Assembly (NCBI GenBank): GCA_019751815.1
Contig: JAIEMW010000004.1
Span: forward strand, 953,390-1,017,389
Direction: 5' to 3'
Length of the DNA: 64,000 nucleotides
DNA from: Cyanobacteriota bacterium
Lineage (GTDB): Bacteria; Cyanobacteriota; Vampirovibrionia; Vampirovibrionales; Vampirovibrionaceae
Below, in pieces: positions 17,873 to 26,804 of the stretch. Position numbers and translations under genes: made by a program. Position 1 is the first letter of the stretch, and the number at the start of each line of letters is the position of its first letter. A model generated the notes under the pieces. It worked only from the letters and a program-made list of their open reading frames with translations, ran no database searches and was not told the DNA's origin.

Positions 17873-18148
17873 CTAACACAAGGCCAAAAACGACAGAAAG
17901 GTGAGCCAGATAATTTTTTTGCGGTGAGGGGTTAGTGCAAATAAGTCTTGCCATAAGGATGTAGCAGATTTATCACTAGTGGCATTGCTGTGCACCACCG
18001 TAAAATGGGGGAGCGAGGTAGGCAGTGGTTTCTTGACAGTGCTGGGAAGTTTCCCTGAGCCTGGCGGCATGAGATTTCCCGTGGCCATTTGGCCAAAGCG
18101 AATGGCCGGATAGCGAATGGTTGGTTTTGGAGTTGATGCAATCGTCAT
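17873..18148 (-). CDS. Small single-span protein with F-x-G motif
   Basis: 91 residues, unrecognised. The basic, Pro/Thr-rich N-terminus carries YPAIRFGQMATG (F18-G19). The C-terminus has one hydrophobic stretch (KKIIWLTFLSFLALC) that could anchor it. The ribosome-binding site is weak (GTGG close to ATG). Its reality is supported mainly by the motif it shares with the preceding gene and with other proteins in the window. Confidence 0.45.
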   Translation of the reverse strand: MTIASTPKPTIRYPAIRFGQMATGNLMPPGSGKLPSTVKKPLPTSLPHFTVVHSNATSDKSATSLWQDLFALTPHRKKIIWLTFLSFLALC

Positions 18149-18195
18149 GCACCACTAAAAACAAAAGCCGTCAAGAGATTGCCTGTTTGAGAATT

Positions 18196-20250
18196 TCAGC
18201 CGCAATACTGTTTCAGCCATTCTTGCTCAGCTTTACTGAGAAAAGGCGCGAGTTTTTGCTGCACGCTGCGGTGATAATCCGTTAACCAGGCTTTTTCATC
18301 CGGTGAGAGTTGCGCGGTCTCAATCAGCCGCCCGTCAAAAGGCACGTATGTTAAGGACTCAAACCCCAGCAAGGCCCGTTGGTCAGGCTCGCTTTGCCGG
18401 GCTAAATCCCGCACAATATAGAGATTTTCTAACCGGATACCGCCCCAGCCAGGCTTGTAAAAGCCCGGTTCGATACTGGTCACCATGCCTGGCACTAAAG
18501 GCTCAGAAGCCCTTCCGTGAATGCCGTTTGGCCCTTCATGCACATTCAAAAAAGCACCCACCCCGTGCCCCGTTCCATGGCCAAAGTCTAAGCCTTCTTG
18601 CCATAGGGCAGATCGGGTGATCCCGTCCAGCTTAATCCCATCGGTCCCTTTGGGAAAGATCTGTCTGGCGCAGGCAATATGGGCTTTGAGAACGGCGGTA
18701 TATTTTTCTTTTTGCGCGGGGGTGGGGTTCCCGACGATGACGGTTCGCGTATCGTCGGTGGTACCGCACCAGGGTTTGGCCGCTGCTTTTTCAAAATATT
18801 GGGCACCCGAGTCGATCAAAAAGAATTCTCCCGGGCTAAGGACTTTTTTGGGATTGGGCGTGCCGTAGTGGACAATGGAACTATTGGCCCCAGCACCGGC
18901 AATGGTATTAAAGCTTAGCCCGACAAAGGCAGGGTCCAGAGCGTAGAATCCTTCGATGGCTTGGCGAAAGGTTTCTTCAGTCACGGTTTTGGCTTGTGCG
19001 AGCTGTTGATCTAGCCAGAACAAGGCCTTGGTTTTGGCCACGCTGGCCCTGAGATTGGCCGCTCTCATCCCGTCCAGTTCAGTCGGGTTTTTCAGCGCCT
19101 TCATCATCTGTATGGGGTTTTGGGCGGGTACAGATGTGGCCTTAATACCTGAAACAAGATGTAGTGTGCCTTCTGTGGTATGGGCTGAGTCTATCAACAC
19201 AGTTTTGCCGCGGCTCACCTGCTTGAGTGTTTTGGCATAATCCGAGTAGGGTAGTGTCACAACCCCGTACTTGCTCAGCATCCGCTCGGCAGCAGGATCG
19301 ATTCGGCCCGTTTCGCTGAAGAGATAGGCTTTTTTGGGCGTAATAATCCCATAAGAGAGAAAAACGGGATTATAGGGAATATCTGCCCCGCGTAAGTTAA
19401 ACACCCAGGCAATCTGATCCAACTTAGTAATCGGAAGAACCTGGGTTTGCAGTGTCTTCATCTGCTTACGGACTTGGGTCAACTTTTCTTCAACTGATCC
19501 CCCAGTTGCTTTTTCAGGAATGGAGAAGACCCGGGAATGAACGGGTTGCGGGCGTGTCTGCGTCCAGAGCGTATCTATCCAGTTGCCTGTGATGGGGAGC
19601 AGCTTGCCGCCCAGGGGTGTCAGCAGTTTTTGATACTGCTGTGCTTGGCCTAGGGTCAATGTGAAGGGATCGTAGCCTAGTTTAAAGCCTTTGCCTGAAT
19701 TTCGTGCTTTTTGGGCCAGGTTTTTCAACGTATCAGTGAGTGTAGGTTCTCCGTCCAGTCCCACTTTGCTCACGGTGAATACCCGAGAATCCACTTCAGC
19801 GTCTGCCTGTTCGTAGTAGCGAGAGTCTGCGTAGACCCAGGCCCCTGTTTTACCCACCAGGCAATCGCCGGCAGAGCCCGTAAAGCCACTGAGCCATTCT
19901 CTGCGGGCGTGCTCTTTTGGCAAATACTCATTAATATGCTCATCGGCAGAGGGGATCAGATATGCATCCACCTTGTGCTGGGCCATCAGCGCTCTGAGCG
20001 CATCGACTTTGGCCCCTGGAGTCTGTGGCTCAGCCTTGCTTGGTGCGGCTGCAAAGTGCGGGGATGAAGACGTGTGTAATGCTGTTTGCCGAGACATGGA
20101 CCAGGCTCCCATAAAAAACAGTGTGATTGGGCTGCGTTGGGATGGCAACTTAACGTAAGTCTTTGGAGGTAAGTCTTTGGGTAAATTGTGTTGAGATCCC
20201 GACCTCTCTATTGTAAATCGATTGACCGGCAATGTTGTTTGAACGCGCAT
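18196..20250 (-). CDS. Xaa-Pro aminopeptidase, M24B family (aminopeptidase P1-like)
   Basis: 684 residues. It removes N-terminal residues before proline. Two creatinase-type N-terminal domains (from about VDALRALMAQHKVDAYLIPS) precede the catalytic pita-bread domain. The metal ligands are visible: Asp in LIDSGAQYF, Asp in GTTDDTRTV, His in GHGTGHGVGAF, Glu in SIEPGFY and Glu in IRLENL. The size and the GTTDDTRT motif match the three-domain XPNPEP1-like type rather than short PepP. The N-terminus is uncertain. ATG 20250 has GGGGGA at 6 bases, and ATG 20097 has GGGAG at 8 bases, starting at SRQTALHTSSSPHFAAAPSK. Both forms keep a disordered leader with HFAA, similar to the F-x-G motif. Confidence 0.9.
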   Translation of the reverse strand: MRVQTTLPVNRFTIERSGSQHNLPKDLPPKTYVKLPSQRSPITLFFMGAWSMSRQTALHTSSSPHFAAAPSKAEPQTPGAKVDALRALMAQHKVDAYLIPSADEHINEYLPKEHARREWLSGFTGSAGDCLVGKTGAWVYADSRYYEQADAEVDSRVFTVSKVGLDGEPTLTDTLKNLAQKARNSGKGFKLGYDPFTLTLGQAQQYQKLLTPLGGKLLPITGNWIDTLWTQTRPQPVHSRVFSIPEKATGGSVEEKLTQVRKQMKTLQTQVLPITKLDQIAWVFNLRGADIPYNPVFLSYGIITPKKAYLFSETGRIDPAAERMLSKYGVVTLPYSDYAKTLKQVSRGKTVLIDSAHTTEGTLHLVSGIKATSVPAQNPIQMMKALKNPTELDGMRAANLRASVAKTKALFWLDQQLAQAKTVTEETFRQAIEGFYALDPAFVGLSFNTIAGAGANSSIVHYGTPNPKKVLSPGEFFLIDSGAQYFEKAAAKPWCGTTDDTRTVIVGNPTPAQKEKYTAVLKAHIACARQIFPKGTDGIKLDGITRSALWQEGLDFGHGTGHGVGAFLNVHEGPNGIHGRASEPLVPGMVTSIEPGFYKPGWGGIRLENLYIVRDLARQSEPDQRALLGFESLTYVPFDGRLIETAQLSPDEKAWLTDYHRSVQQKLAPFLSKAEQEWLKQYCG

Positions 20251-20311
20251 TTAAATTCCCCCAAGCACATTGCTTGCAAATCTCACACAGTGCTTCGACA
20301 CAAAATGGATT

Positions 20312-21004
20312 TTACCCCACAGGGCCGGCTGCTGTAAACAACAGAGCCGCCTCAAGCGCCAGCTGGTGCTCTTTCCATAAAGTATCCAGGCTGACATCTT
20401 CGGCCAGCTCCACTGTTACTGTGGGGATTCCTCTTTCTTTGCCAACGTAAGTCCCAAAAGAACCAGGTGTGGGGTAGCCAATATCCGCCACAACCGGATA
20501 ACCACAGTGACTTGCCATGGCGTTGGCCAATGCTTCAGCCGGTCCGTCAAAATTCAGCACTTTATAGGGTGTGTGCAGGCTGATAATTTTACGGGGCTTT
20601 GTGGCTTCTAGCAATGCCAGCAAAGCTTCGGTCTCGGGCTCACTGGCGGCCTGGGGGCCAGAATAATACGGGGTGCCCGTTTCTATTTCTGCCCAGTTTT
20701 GCGTGGGGAAATTGCGGTTGAGATCCACCCCGCGGGCGTTGGTGCGGGTTTGTCTGTGGAGTCCGTCTGGGTTGACCACTGGGACCAGGATAAAAGCGGG
20801 TGAGTGTGCCCATTCTGCTGGATTGTTTATCAGATGTTGCCGCCAGCGAGACAGTAGTTGCTCACTCAGGGGTTCATCCCCGTGGAAAGCCGCCAAAAAT
20901 AGTGTGTCTACTTCGCTAACCCCGGGCAAAAACCGGGTGGCAACAATGGGCCGTCCCTCAACGGAATACCCAAGTGTGATCTCTTCGTAAGCCGGCATGT
21001 TCAT
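20312..21004 (-). CDS. mpaA: M14 zinc carboxypeptidase, MpaA-like murein peptide amidase
   Basis: 230 residues. Zinc ligands lie in [10 protein letters not shown] (HxxE) and in SLHTP. The substrate block [22 protein letters not shown] is typical of M14. Near the end, [20 protein letters not shown] is followed by VTVELAED, with the likely catalytic Glu. The short length and the YPTPGSFG block match MpaA, which cleaves the gamma-D-Glu-diaminopimelate bond when cells recycle murein peptides. No signal peptide is seen, consistent with a cytoplasmic recycling enzyme. It is divergent from rpe with 27 bases between starts. Confidence 0.82.
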   Translation of the reverse strand: MNMPAYEEITLGYSVEGRPIVATRFLPGVSEVDTLFLAAFHGDEPLSEQLLSRWRQHLINNPAEWAHSPAFILVPVVNPDGLHRQTRTNARGVDLNRNFPTQNWAEIETGTPYYSGPQAASEPETEALLALLEATKPRKIISLHTPYKVLNFDGPAEALANAMASHCGYPVVADIGYPTPGSFGTYVGKERGIPTVTVELAEDVSLDTLWKEHQLALEAALLFTAAGPVG

Positions 21005-21031
21005 AGTGAGCCCATACTAACATGTGCTAGC

Positions 21032-21691
21032 ATGTCGGGCATGCAGACACGTCCCACCCTGATTGCCCCATCGATTTTATCTGCCGACTTTGCAAGGCTT
21101 GGCGAGGAGTTGGCTTGCCTGGAGACTGCCGGAGCGGATTGGATCCACGTGGATGTGATGGACGGGGCTTTTGTGCCCAATCTCACACTCGGGCCTCCGA
21201 TTATTGAAGCGTTGCGGCCGCATACGAAGTTACCCTTTGATGTCCACCTGATGATTGAACACCCTGAGCGCTCGATTGAGCAATATCAAAAGGCAGGAGC
21301 CAACGGAATTACCGTTCATGCTGAAGCATGCGTTCATCTCAACCGGACTTTGGCAGAAATCCGCCGCTTGGGCTGCCGGGCTGGCGTGTCATTAAATCCA
21401 GCAACACCGCTTGTGGCCCTCTCTCATGTGCTGGATCAGCTTGATTTAATTTTAATTATGTCGGTCAATCCCGGGTTTGGCGGGCAGTCCTTTATCCCAG
21501 AGACGCTCAATAAGTTGCAAGCACTCAAACAACTGGTGGGCGATCGCCCGATTGATATTGAAGTTGACGGCGGGGTGAGTCCCTCCAACGCGGCTGCTAT
21601 TCGAGCAGCCGGGGCCAATGTCCTGGTCGCTGGTTCTGCTGTTTTTAATAGCCCGGACAGGGCCCAAACCATTCAAGCACTGCGTGGCTAA
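21032..21691 (+). CDS. rpe: Ribulose-phosphate 3-epimerase
   Basis: 219 residues, full length. It interconverts ribulose-5-phosphate and xylulose-5-phosphate in the pentose phosphate pathway. Motifs include [31 protein letters not shown] (metal/catalytic Asp), [24 protein letters not shown], and the phosphate-binding IEVDGGVS and AGSAVF. Metal ligands His/Asp/His/Asp are all in place. The next gene starts within 9 bases of the stop, suggesting coupled expression. Confidence 0.96.
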   Translation: MSGMQTRPTLIAPSILSADFARLGEELACLETAGADWIHVDVMDGAFVPNLTLGPPIIEALRPHTKLPFDVHLMIEHPERSIEQYQKAGANGITVHAEACVHLNRTLAEIRRLGCRAGVSLNPATPLVALSHVLDQLDLILIMSVNPGFGGQSFIPETLNKLQALKQLVGDRPIDIEVDGGVSPSNAAAIRAAGANVLVAGSAVFNSPDRAQTIQALRG

Positions 21692-21699
21692 AGCAGGTG

Positions 21700-22443
21700 A
21701 TGCCCTTGCCCATACTCTATTCTGTCAGACTCTGGTTGGCCGCTATCGTCACCGTGATACTCATATGGCCTGCGTTTATAGTGCCTGCCTTTGCCCGACG
21801 TGGACAAGACGGGAATGTTAGCCCCTACAATCCAGGTGTCTGGGACGGAATCTATACTGAGGGAAAATCTGGCACCGAAGGGGATCTCAATGACCCCAAA
21901 AATAGCGAGGGAAAAACGGGAGTAAGCCCCGATCCACAGCATTATTACATTCCACCGCCACGGTATTTTTACGACGTTGAAAAAGACGATATCACTGTCC
22001 GCCGTGCCCCGGATTATAACAAAGATGCCTTGGTCACCCTGATGCAACCGTTTCGCTATCAAAATCAATGGATACCCAAGGGTTATTACCACGTTCATCT
22101 GGGGAAATTTGACGCTGGTTCAGAAAAGCACCCAATCAACCTCTCGACTGAGGCAGCCATTCAACCACCCGAATTGCCCAGGTCTCGCTTGAGTCGGCTG
22201 CGAGATAAAACCCCCCTGTTAAAATCCGATAAGCCCCCTGAAGACTTTCATTCCGTGATCTTTAAGCAACTCGGCAGAGTGATCGCGGTGCTGCCCATCA
22301 CCAATAAAGAGCTGTATGAGCCCCAAAAGGGCCAGGTAAAGCAGTACAAAAAACCCAAGGCCATTGTGGTGTTTGAACAACAGCACCCCGTTCTAAAAAT
22401 TGTCTACCGCCGGATTATCTATTCATGCCAACTTCCACAGTAG
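21700..22443 (+). CDS. Secreted or membrane-anchored hypothetical protein
   Basis: 247 residues from ATG 21700, which is immediately preceded by an in-frame GTG. An N-terminal hydrophobic segment (about 9-31, VRLWLAAIVTVILIWPAFIV), ending in AFA-RR, looks like a signal peptide or anchor. The mature part is Pro/Asp/Lys-rich with a YYIPPPRYFYDVEKDD stretch. Its C-terminal 70 residues look like a beta-rich domain (VIAVLPITNKELY, AIVVFEQQHPVLKIVY). I do not recognise the family. It starts only 8 bases after rpe. Confidence 0.7.
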   Translation: MPLPILYSVRLWLAAIVTVILIWPAFIVPAFARRGQDGNVSPYNPGVWDGIYTEGKSGTEGDLNDPKNSEGKTGVSPDPQHYYIPPPRYFYDVEKDDITVRRAPDYNKDALVTLMQPFRYQNQWIPKGYYHVHLGKFDAGSEKHPINLSTEAAIQPPELPRSRLSRLRDKTPLLKSDKPPEDFHSVIFKQLGRVIAVLPITNKELYEPQKGQVKQYKKPKAIVVFEQQHPVLKIVYRRIIYSCQLPQ

Positions 22444-22493
22444 CCTTAAACCCGGTACAATAAGTCAAAATCACAATTTAGGGGATGTCTTTA

Positions 22494-22853
22494 GTGATAC
22501 TGGAAGCGTTCAGTCAGCGCCTGCAACAAGAGTACGGGGGGATTCGCACCCCTTTGGAAATTTTGGAAGCCTGGCTGACCGAGCAACTTCAAATGCCCCG
22601 GCTGGTCAACGGTCCTGGGGAGAATAAAGTGAGCCGGGTAATCCAGGCGGAAGTGGTGATGCTGACCGTTAACGGGACGTGCTACTTTGAAGGTCGCACG
22701 GCAACCGGGCGGCAACTGCTCGATTCTTTATACCAATACTGTGAAAGTTATGACCACTGGCAGTTTGCACGGTGGCTGCACGATGTGAGGGCCTCAGACT
22801 TTGATGATGACGATGCCTTAGAACAAGATTACCCCCGTCGCCAGGCGAACTAG
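22494..22853 (+). CDS. Hypothetical protein
   Basis: 119 residues from GTG 22494. ATG 22485 is also in frame, but the AGGGG ribosome-binding site (22480-22484) touches that ATG directly and sits about 9 bases before the GTG, so the GTG is favoured. The protein is soluble-looking: LEAFSQRLQQEYGGIRTPLE, then a beta-like VVMLTVNGTCYFEGRTA and an acidic C-terminus (DFDDDDALEQDYP). Family not recognised. It is immediately followed by the tandem repeat array. Confidence 0.6.
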   Translation: MILEAFSQRLQQEYGGIRTPLEILEAWLTEQLQMPRLVNGPGENKVSRVIQAEVVMLTVNGTCYFEGRTATGRQLLDSLYQYCESYDHWQFARWLHDVRASDFDDDDALEQDYPRRQAN

Positions 22854-22865
22854 AAAGCAACCCAG

Positions 22866-23178
22866 AAAAAAGCACAGTCGCAGAGATAGAAACGGTTGTG
22901 CCGGGGTTAGTTATTTCAGGCTTCTCGAAGAAAAGAAAAAAGCACAGTCGAAGAGATGAAAACGGTTGTGCTGGGGTCAGTTATTTCAGCTTTCTCGAAG
23001 AAAAAGAAAAAAGCACAGACGGAGAGATAGAAACGGTTGTGCTGGGGTTAGTTATTTCAGGCTTCTCGAAGAAAAAGAAAAAAGCACAGTCGCAGAGATA
23101 GAAACGGTTGTGCTGGGGTTAGTTATTTCAGGCTTCTCGAAGAAAAAGAAAAAAGCACAACCTTGTGCAGGGGTTGTG
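22866..23178. repeat. Tandem array of 70/71-bp units (four full, one partial)
   Basis: The marker AAAAAAGCACA recurs with its AGCAC at 22871, 22941, 23012, 23083 and 23154, so periods are 70, 71, 71 and 71. Each unit reads GCACAGTCGCAGAGATAGAA, then ACGGTTGTGCTGGGGTTAGT, TATTTCAGGCTTCTCGAAGA and an A-rich tail. Copies differ at only a few positions. Because periods are not multiples of three, no frame is kept. Each unit has an outer GCACA/TGTGC pairing. On the minus strand this is followed by TTTTTTC, like a weak terminator. The last partial copy forms a better hairpin (GCACAACC pairing with GGTTGTGC, 23155-23178). Confidence 0.85.
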
Positions 23179-23329
23179 CGCGCTATGAGAAAAATTGTTG
23201 AGGAGTGTTGTGTTGTTGAAGTCGTTGATTTGTGTGTGTTGAGAGTGAGATAGACACCCCGGAAACCACTGGCCTTTGGCTTTCTGGCTACCCTGGGTGG
23301 CTGTATATATGCTATCGGCACCTATCAAA

Positions 23330-23400
23330 AAAGTCTTTAAAAATGGCCTAAAACCCTTTTAAATAGTGGGTCTTAGGCCTCAAATTTGACTGTTTTTTTA
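23330..23400. terminator. Bidirectional terminator-like hairpin
   Basis: GGCCTAAAACCC (23345-23356) pairs with GGGTCTTAGGCC (23368-23379), one mismatch, 11-base loop. On the minus strand it is followed by ATTTTTAAAGACTTTTTTG, suiting termination of the small gene at 23453-23653. On the plus strand a T7 run follows about 13 bases later. Confidence 0.5.
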
Positions 23401-23452
23401 CAGTTTTGTTAACAGACGTAACGGGCAGTTTTTCTGTACCCAAAAAGTAACC

Positions 23453-23653
23453 CTAAACAGAGTCGCTTTGAAAAGTGTCTTTCGTAATGTTCAGCTGATT
23501 GGCCGGGCGAATCGGAGTCATACCGGAATGATTCAGCGGATTGGCAGCCAAAGACCACGCTCTGTTCTGCAACGGAATTCGCGCAAGTCCACGTCCACCC
23601 GCTTGAGGGCGAACCAAAAACTGTAATAAGCATTCTTCGTTTAGGTTGGTCAT
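23453..23653 (-). CDS. Small hypothetical protein
   Basis: 66 residues from ATG 23653, chosen because TGGGGATAACG precedes it at ideal spacing; the open frame extends further upstream. Sequence features: MTNLNEECLLQFLVRPQ, then AWSLAANPLNHSGM, and no membrane segment. LAANPLNHSG resembles the AANTLP block of the proteins at 4975 and 62460. A terminator-like hairpin lies downstream on the same strand. Function unknown. Confidence 0.5.
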   Translation of the reverse strand: MTNLNEECLLQFLVRPQAGGRGLARIPLQNRAWSLAANPLNHSGMTPIRPANQLNITKDTFQSDSV

Positions 23654-23818
23654 CGTTATCCCCATGTGTAAATCTGCTGTGAATCGGCCATCATCAATAT
23701 TGCTATTTTGAAATGTTGCTATTTTGAGTATGGCAGCCGACCGTCCCGCGCACATCCACCAGTGGGTTTAGTGCCCAAGATTAAACTCAGAAGATTCAAT
23801 TGACGATCAAAAATCGAA

Positions 23819-25864
23819 CTATTTTTTGACCTGGGCGTAATCATAGTTGGCAGTAAAGTTTTTCAGCCCGTTAAGGTCATTCACCACGGTGCGAGACGTT
23901 ATTTTCCCGTCTCCCCCCGCATCATCCACAAACTGAATTAAATTGGCCTGAACCAGTTTTTTCACAAAGTCTCGACCAGCTGCATACTGTCGTTTGAATC
24001 CAACAAACCCTTTGGGCAGCTCTGCTTGAGGCAACACCACTATATGCTTCGGTATCATCCAGCCGGCTATCTGCTTCTCACTTAGCAGTTGCTGCATCTG
24101 CGCTTTGATCGACGCTTCTGTTTGCAAGGGATCGCTACTGGCAACAATCAATACCGCTTTTTCCGTCACTCGGTCCGGTTTATAGGCAATGGCCATGGCG
24201 TCTTTTACAAAACTCAAGCGCTTGGCAGCCTCTTCCAGACTCGCCGGTGATCGCCGCTCTCCGGCAATTTTGAGAATATCGCTCTCCCTGTCCACCACCT
24301 GAAACATCTGCGTGCTGGAGTCCAACCGGACTATATCGCCGGTTTTAAACCAGCCATCGTCTGTAAACACCTTTTGGGCATCTTCAGAAGCGGTTCCTGC
24401 TAAGTATTTCCTTGCGATTCCGGGCGATTTCACCCAGAGTTCTCCTGCCCCCGTATCAGGGTCAGGGTTCACAATTTTTTCTTCTACCCCGGGTAAGGCT
24501 TTGCCAATAAACCCGTATTTTCCACTGGTGTTGAGATTACTAATCCCGCCTTCAGTAGATCCATATCCTTCACAAATCTGTAAGTTCGGAATCATCTGCT
24601 TGAGAGAATGATAGGTTTTTTCCTTCAGTGGCGCACCTCCACTAATCAGCATTCGCAAGCTTTGAACGCGGGGAATCGCTTCCGGATGCGAAGACAAATA
24701 GGCTTCCAGCTTTTCAAGAAACACAGGCACCGCAGGAAGCAGGGTGATTTTTTCTTGCTCAATCGTGTCAACCACTTTATCAAGCTGGTCTAAGGCGTTT
24801 CTAAGAGAAGGCAACAGTACAATGGGGCTGGGTCTTAGCAGTTGTGCCGTGAACACCGCTTTGCCAAAAATATGAAAGAGCGGCAGGGCCATCAATGTGA
24901 CATCCTGCCTACTGGCAAATTCTCCTGTGCCTTGAGCAACAGATTGTGTGGTAAAGGCCAAACTACCGTGAGTGTGTGGGACACCCTTGGGGTTCCCTGT
25001 CGTCCCCGACGTATACAAAATATCTGCTGGTGTTTCAGGGGCAGGCCTTAGCGACATCTGCCGCATCGCAATGGGTGAATGATGTCTGAGTCTGACTTGT
25101 CCTGCAGGAGTGACCAGCTTAATCCCTTTGGGAAGCCCATTGATGGCGGTTTGTAGATCGCGCCATTGCTGCGGGGTTTTCAACTGTCTGGATAAGTATC
25201 CAGCTACGATTCTTTCTATAATCCCAGTCGCGGCCTTGCCTTCTACCTTATGTTCAATCATTGGGCCGAGAATACACTTAAGCCGCTGGAGTTTTTGCGC
25301 TTTGACCAGTGTCTGCATTTTGGCAACCGTGGGATCAGCACCAATAATAAAGGCCTTGGCATTTGGTTTTGCTAGCATATGCATCAGTTTTTCAGTGCGG
25401 CTTCCCTCATCTTGTAAGGCCAGTAAGTTCAAGGGAGTCGCGATGCCGCCGGCAGCTAAAACTGAAAAATACTGAATCACAAAATCTAACGTGTTGGTAT
25501 CGGCCATTGCCACCGCATCGCCTGGCTTTAATCCCAGTTCGGCCTTCATACCGGCCGTTGTTTGCCGAATTGCGTTAAAAAGCTGCTCGTAAGTTAGGTC
25601 TGGGGTTTCTTTCTCAGCAAAAGCTTTTGCCACCCGGATCGCCAGCTTGTCCTTGGAGCTTGGAAAGGTTCCTAACTCCATCAATCGGTAATTGAGGTCC
25701 ATTTTGGGGGTATTCTGGCCAAAACGAGGGGTGAACACATCCTGCGGTATCTGTTTTTTTTGAACGGCCGTGAAGTGAACCCCAGGCTGGGATGGGCGTG
25801 AAACGGTTTGAGACGTTGTTAACCGCATTGCGCCCAAACTGGATTGTATTTTACTCAATACCAT
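23819..25864 (-). CDS. AMP-dependent acyl-CoA synthetase / ligase
   Basis: 681 residues. It activates a carboxylic (probably fatty) acid with ATP to the acyl-AMP and then transfers it to CoA. Seen: P-loop YTSGTTGNPKGVPHTHG, EGYGSTEGG, FKTGDIVRLDSS, and the hinge region VVDRESDILKIAGER. The C-terminal domain carries LPKGFVGFKRQ. Before the enzyme proper (from about residue 60) is an extension rich in Ser/Thr/Gln/Pro with two motif copies, VHFTAVQK (F31) and TPRFGQNTPK (F48-G49). With the large acyl-CoA dehydrogenase at 43237-45774, which carries a similar leader, it points to fatty-acid oxidation or remodelling. Exact chain-length specificity cannot be read. Confidence 0.9.
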   Translation of the reverse strand: MVLSKIQSSLGAMRLTTSQTVSRPSQPGVHFTAVQKKQIPQDVFTPRFGQNTPKMDLNYRLMELGTFPSSKDKLAIRVAKAFAEKETPDLTYEQLFNAIRQTTAGMKAELGLKPGDAVAMADTNTLDFVIQYFSVLAAGGIATPLNLLALQDEGSRTEKLMHMLAKPNAKAFIIGADPTVAKMQTLVKAQKLQRLKCILGPMIEHKVEGKAATGIIERIVAGYLSRQLKTPQQWRDLQTAINGLPKGIKLVTPAGQVRLRHHSPIAMRQMSLRPAPETPADILYTSGTTGNPKGVPHTHGSLAFTTQSVAQGTGEFASRQDVTLMALPLFHIFGKAVFTAQLLRPSPIVLLPSLRNALDQLDKVVDTIEQEKITLLPAVPVFLEKLEAYLSSHPEAIPRVQSLRMLISGGAPLKEKTYHSLKQMIPNLQICEGYGSTEGGISNLNTSGKYGFIGKALPGVEEKIVNPDPDTGAGELWVKSPGIARKYLAGTASEDAQKVFTDDGWFKTGDIVRLDSSTQMFQVVDRESDILKIAGERRSPASLEEAAKRLSFVKDAMAIAYKPDRVTEKAVLIVASSDPLQTEASIKAQMQQLLSEKQIAGWMIPKHIVVLPQAELPKGFVGFKRQYAAGRDFVKKLVQANLIQFVDDAGGDGKITSRTVVNDLNGLKNFTANYDYAQVKK

Positions 25865-26030
25865 AGCCCCTTGCTCCCCAAAATAAGGTTTTTACCCACA
25901 CAAATTGGATGGTGACCAAAGCAAATTTAGGCCCAGTAAAAAGGGCCGTTTACTTTGTGCTTCCTGACTTTGGCCTCACCTCCAAAGATCACGGACAGAT
26001 TCTTAAATCAGAATAAAGTGTATTTTATAG

Positions 26031-26095
26031 AAAAAACAAGTGTTTGAAAAGAGATACTCTCTTATGGTTATAAAAACTAATTATCAACTTGTTTT
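26031..26095 (-). terminator. Possible terminator of the rpsB-tsf-pyrH transcript
   Basis: AAAACAAGT (26033-26041) and ACTTGTTTT (26087-26095) form a 9-bp inverted repeat enclosing a small GAGA-TAC-TCTC hairpin. On the minus strand the distal arm runs into TTTTTTC. The long loop makes it less certain. Confidence 0.4.
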
Positions 26096-26129
26096 AAAAT
26101 TGAAATAACAAATGAATTTATTCGGGCAT

Positions 26130-26774
26130 TTATTTCGTAAGCTCGATCAGCTCATCCAGCTTGTCTGCCGGTGCATTTTTTAGGATGCCAGCCAGATAGT
26201 GCCGCCAGTAATCAAAAAATTGCGATACGCTGTAATCCTTTTGGTAATCGATTTTCTCGCGAACCATTGTTTTGACGGGCTCCTCAGGTTTTTCTGACGT
26301 TTTTGGCCCAAACAGACCTTGCTTCAAACCCGTCTTTAGACGCGCTAAAAATGGTCTTTGAGGGGCTGTACGGGTGGTTTTCCAGATCAAAGAATACTCA
26401 TGGAGAAAGCGTTGTGGTTTCGTGTCGGCCGAAGAAGGGTTAAAGCTATCGAGTTGCAGCATCTCTAACAGAGCGGCTCGTGCTTCTTCCAGAGTGACCG
26501 TTTCTTTTTTCGCTAAGCGCTGACTGAGAGCTGCAATCTGTTTGCTACTACCTGCCTTAATTCCGTTGATTTCGACTCGATCTGGTTGCTCCGGGCTTAG
26601 TCTGAAGAGGACTTTCCCGGGAAGGGTATATCGAACCTGATCCAACTCCCACCCAGGTCGAACTGGCCTTGAGAGTGGGTCAGAGTATGCAATACTGGCA
26701 GCAACATCATGTTGCTTCGTGCCCGGGCCGAAAATAACTCCCAAATAAGCGCCTTTAAAAGCAATCTGCTTCAT
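26130..26774 (-). CDS. Hypothetical protein downstream of pyrH
   Basis: 214 residues from ATG 26774. A GTG at 26789 is in frame but has no spaced ribosome-binding site, whereas GAGG...GAGG precedes the ATG. It begins MKQIAFKGAYLGVIFGPGT, an N-terminal F-x-G-type motif (F6-G8). The middle (VTLEEARAALLEMLQLDSF) and the end (AGILKNAPADKLDELIELTK) are helical, and a Lys/Pro-rich stretch lies at about 150-180. It is 30 bases after pyrH, probably the last gene of the rpsB-tsf-pyrH operon. In many bacteria that place is taken by frr (ribosome recycling factor), but this sequence does not look like Frr. Confidence 0.7.
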   Translation of the reverse strand: MKQIAFKGAYLGVIFGPGTKQHDVAASIAYSDPLSRPVRPGWELDQVRYTLPGKVLFRLSPEQPDRVEINGIKAGSSKQIAALSQRLAKKETVTLEEARAALLEMLQLDSFNPSSADTKPQRFLHEYSLIWKTTRTAPQRPFLARLKTGLKQGLFGPKTSEKPEEPVKTMVREKIDYQKDYSVSQFFDYWRHYLAGILKNAPADKLDELIELTK

Positions 26775-26804
26775 TCTCTGTTCCCTCACCTCTGTTGTTT
26801 AGTG

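Noticed and set aside
22866..23178. CRISPR array
   Set aside because: Units are contiguous and nearly identical over their full length, with no unique spacers, and there are no cas genes in the window.
22898..23253. Overlapping ORFs inside the tandem array with repeated GLVISGFSKKKKKAQ-like peptides
   Set aside because: The repeat period is 70/71, so the frame shifts from copy to copy; the ORFs are a by-product of a non-coding repeat.
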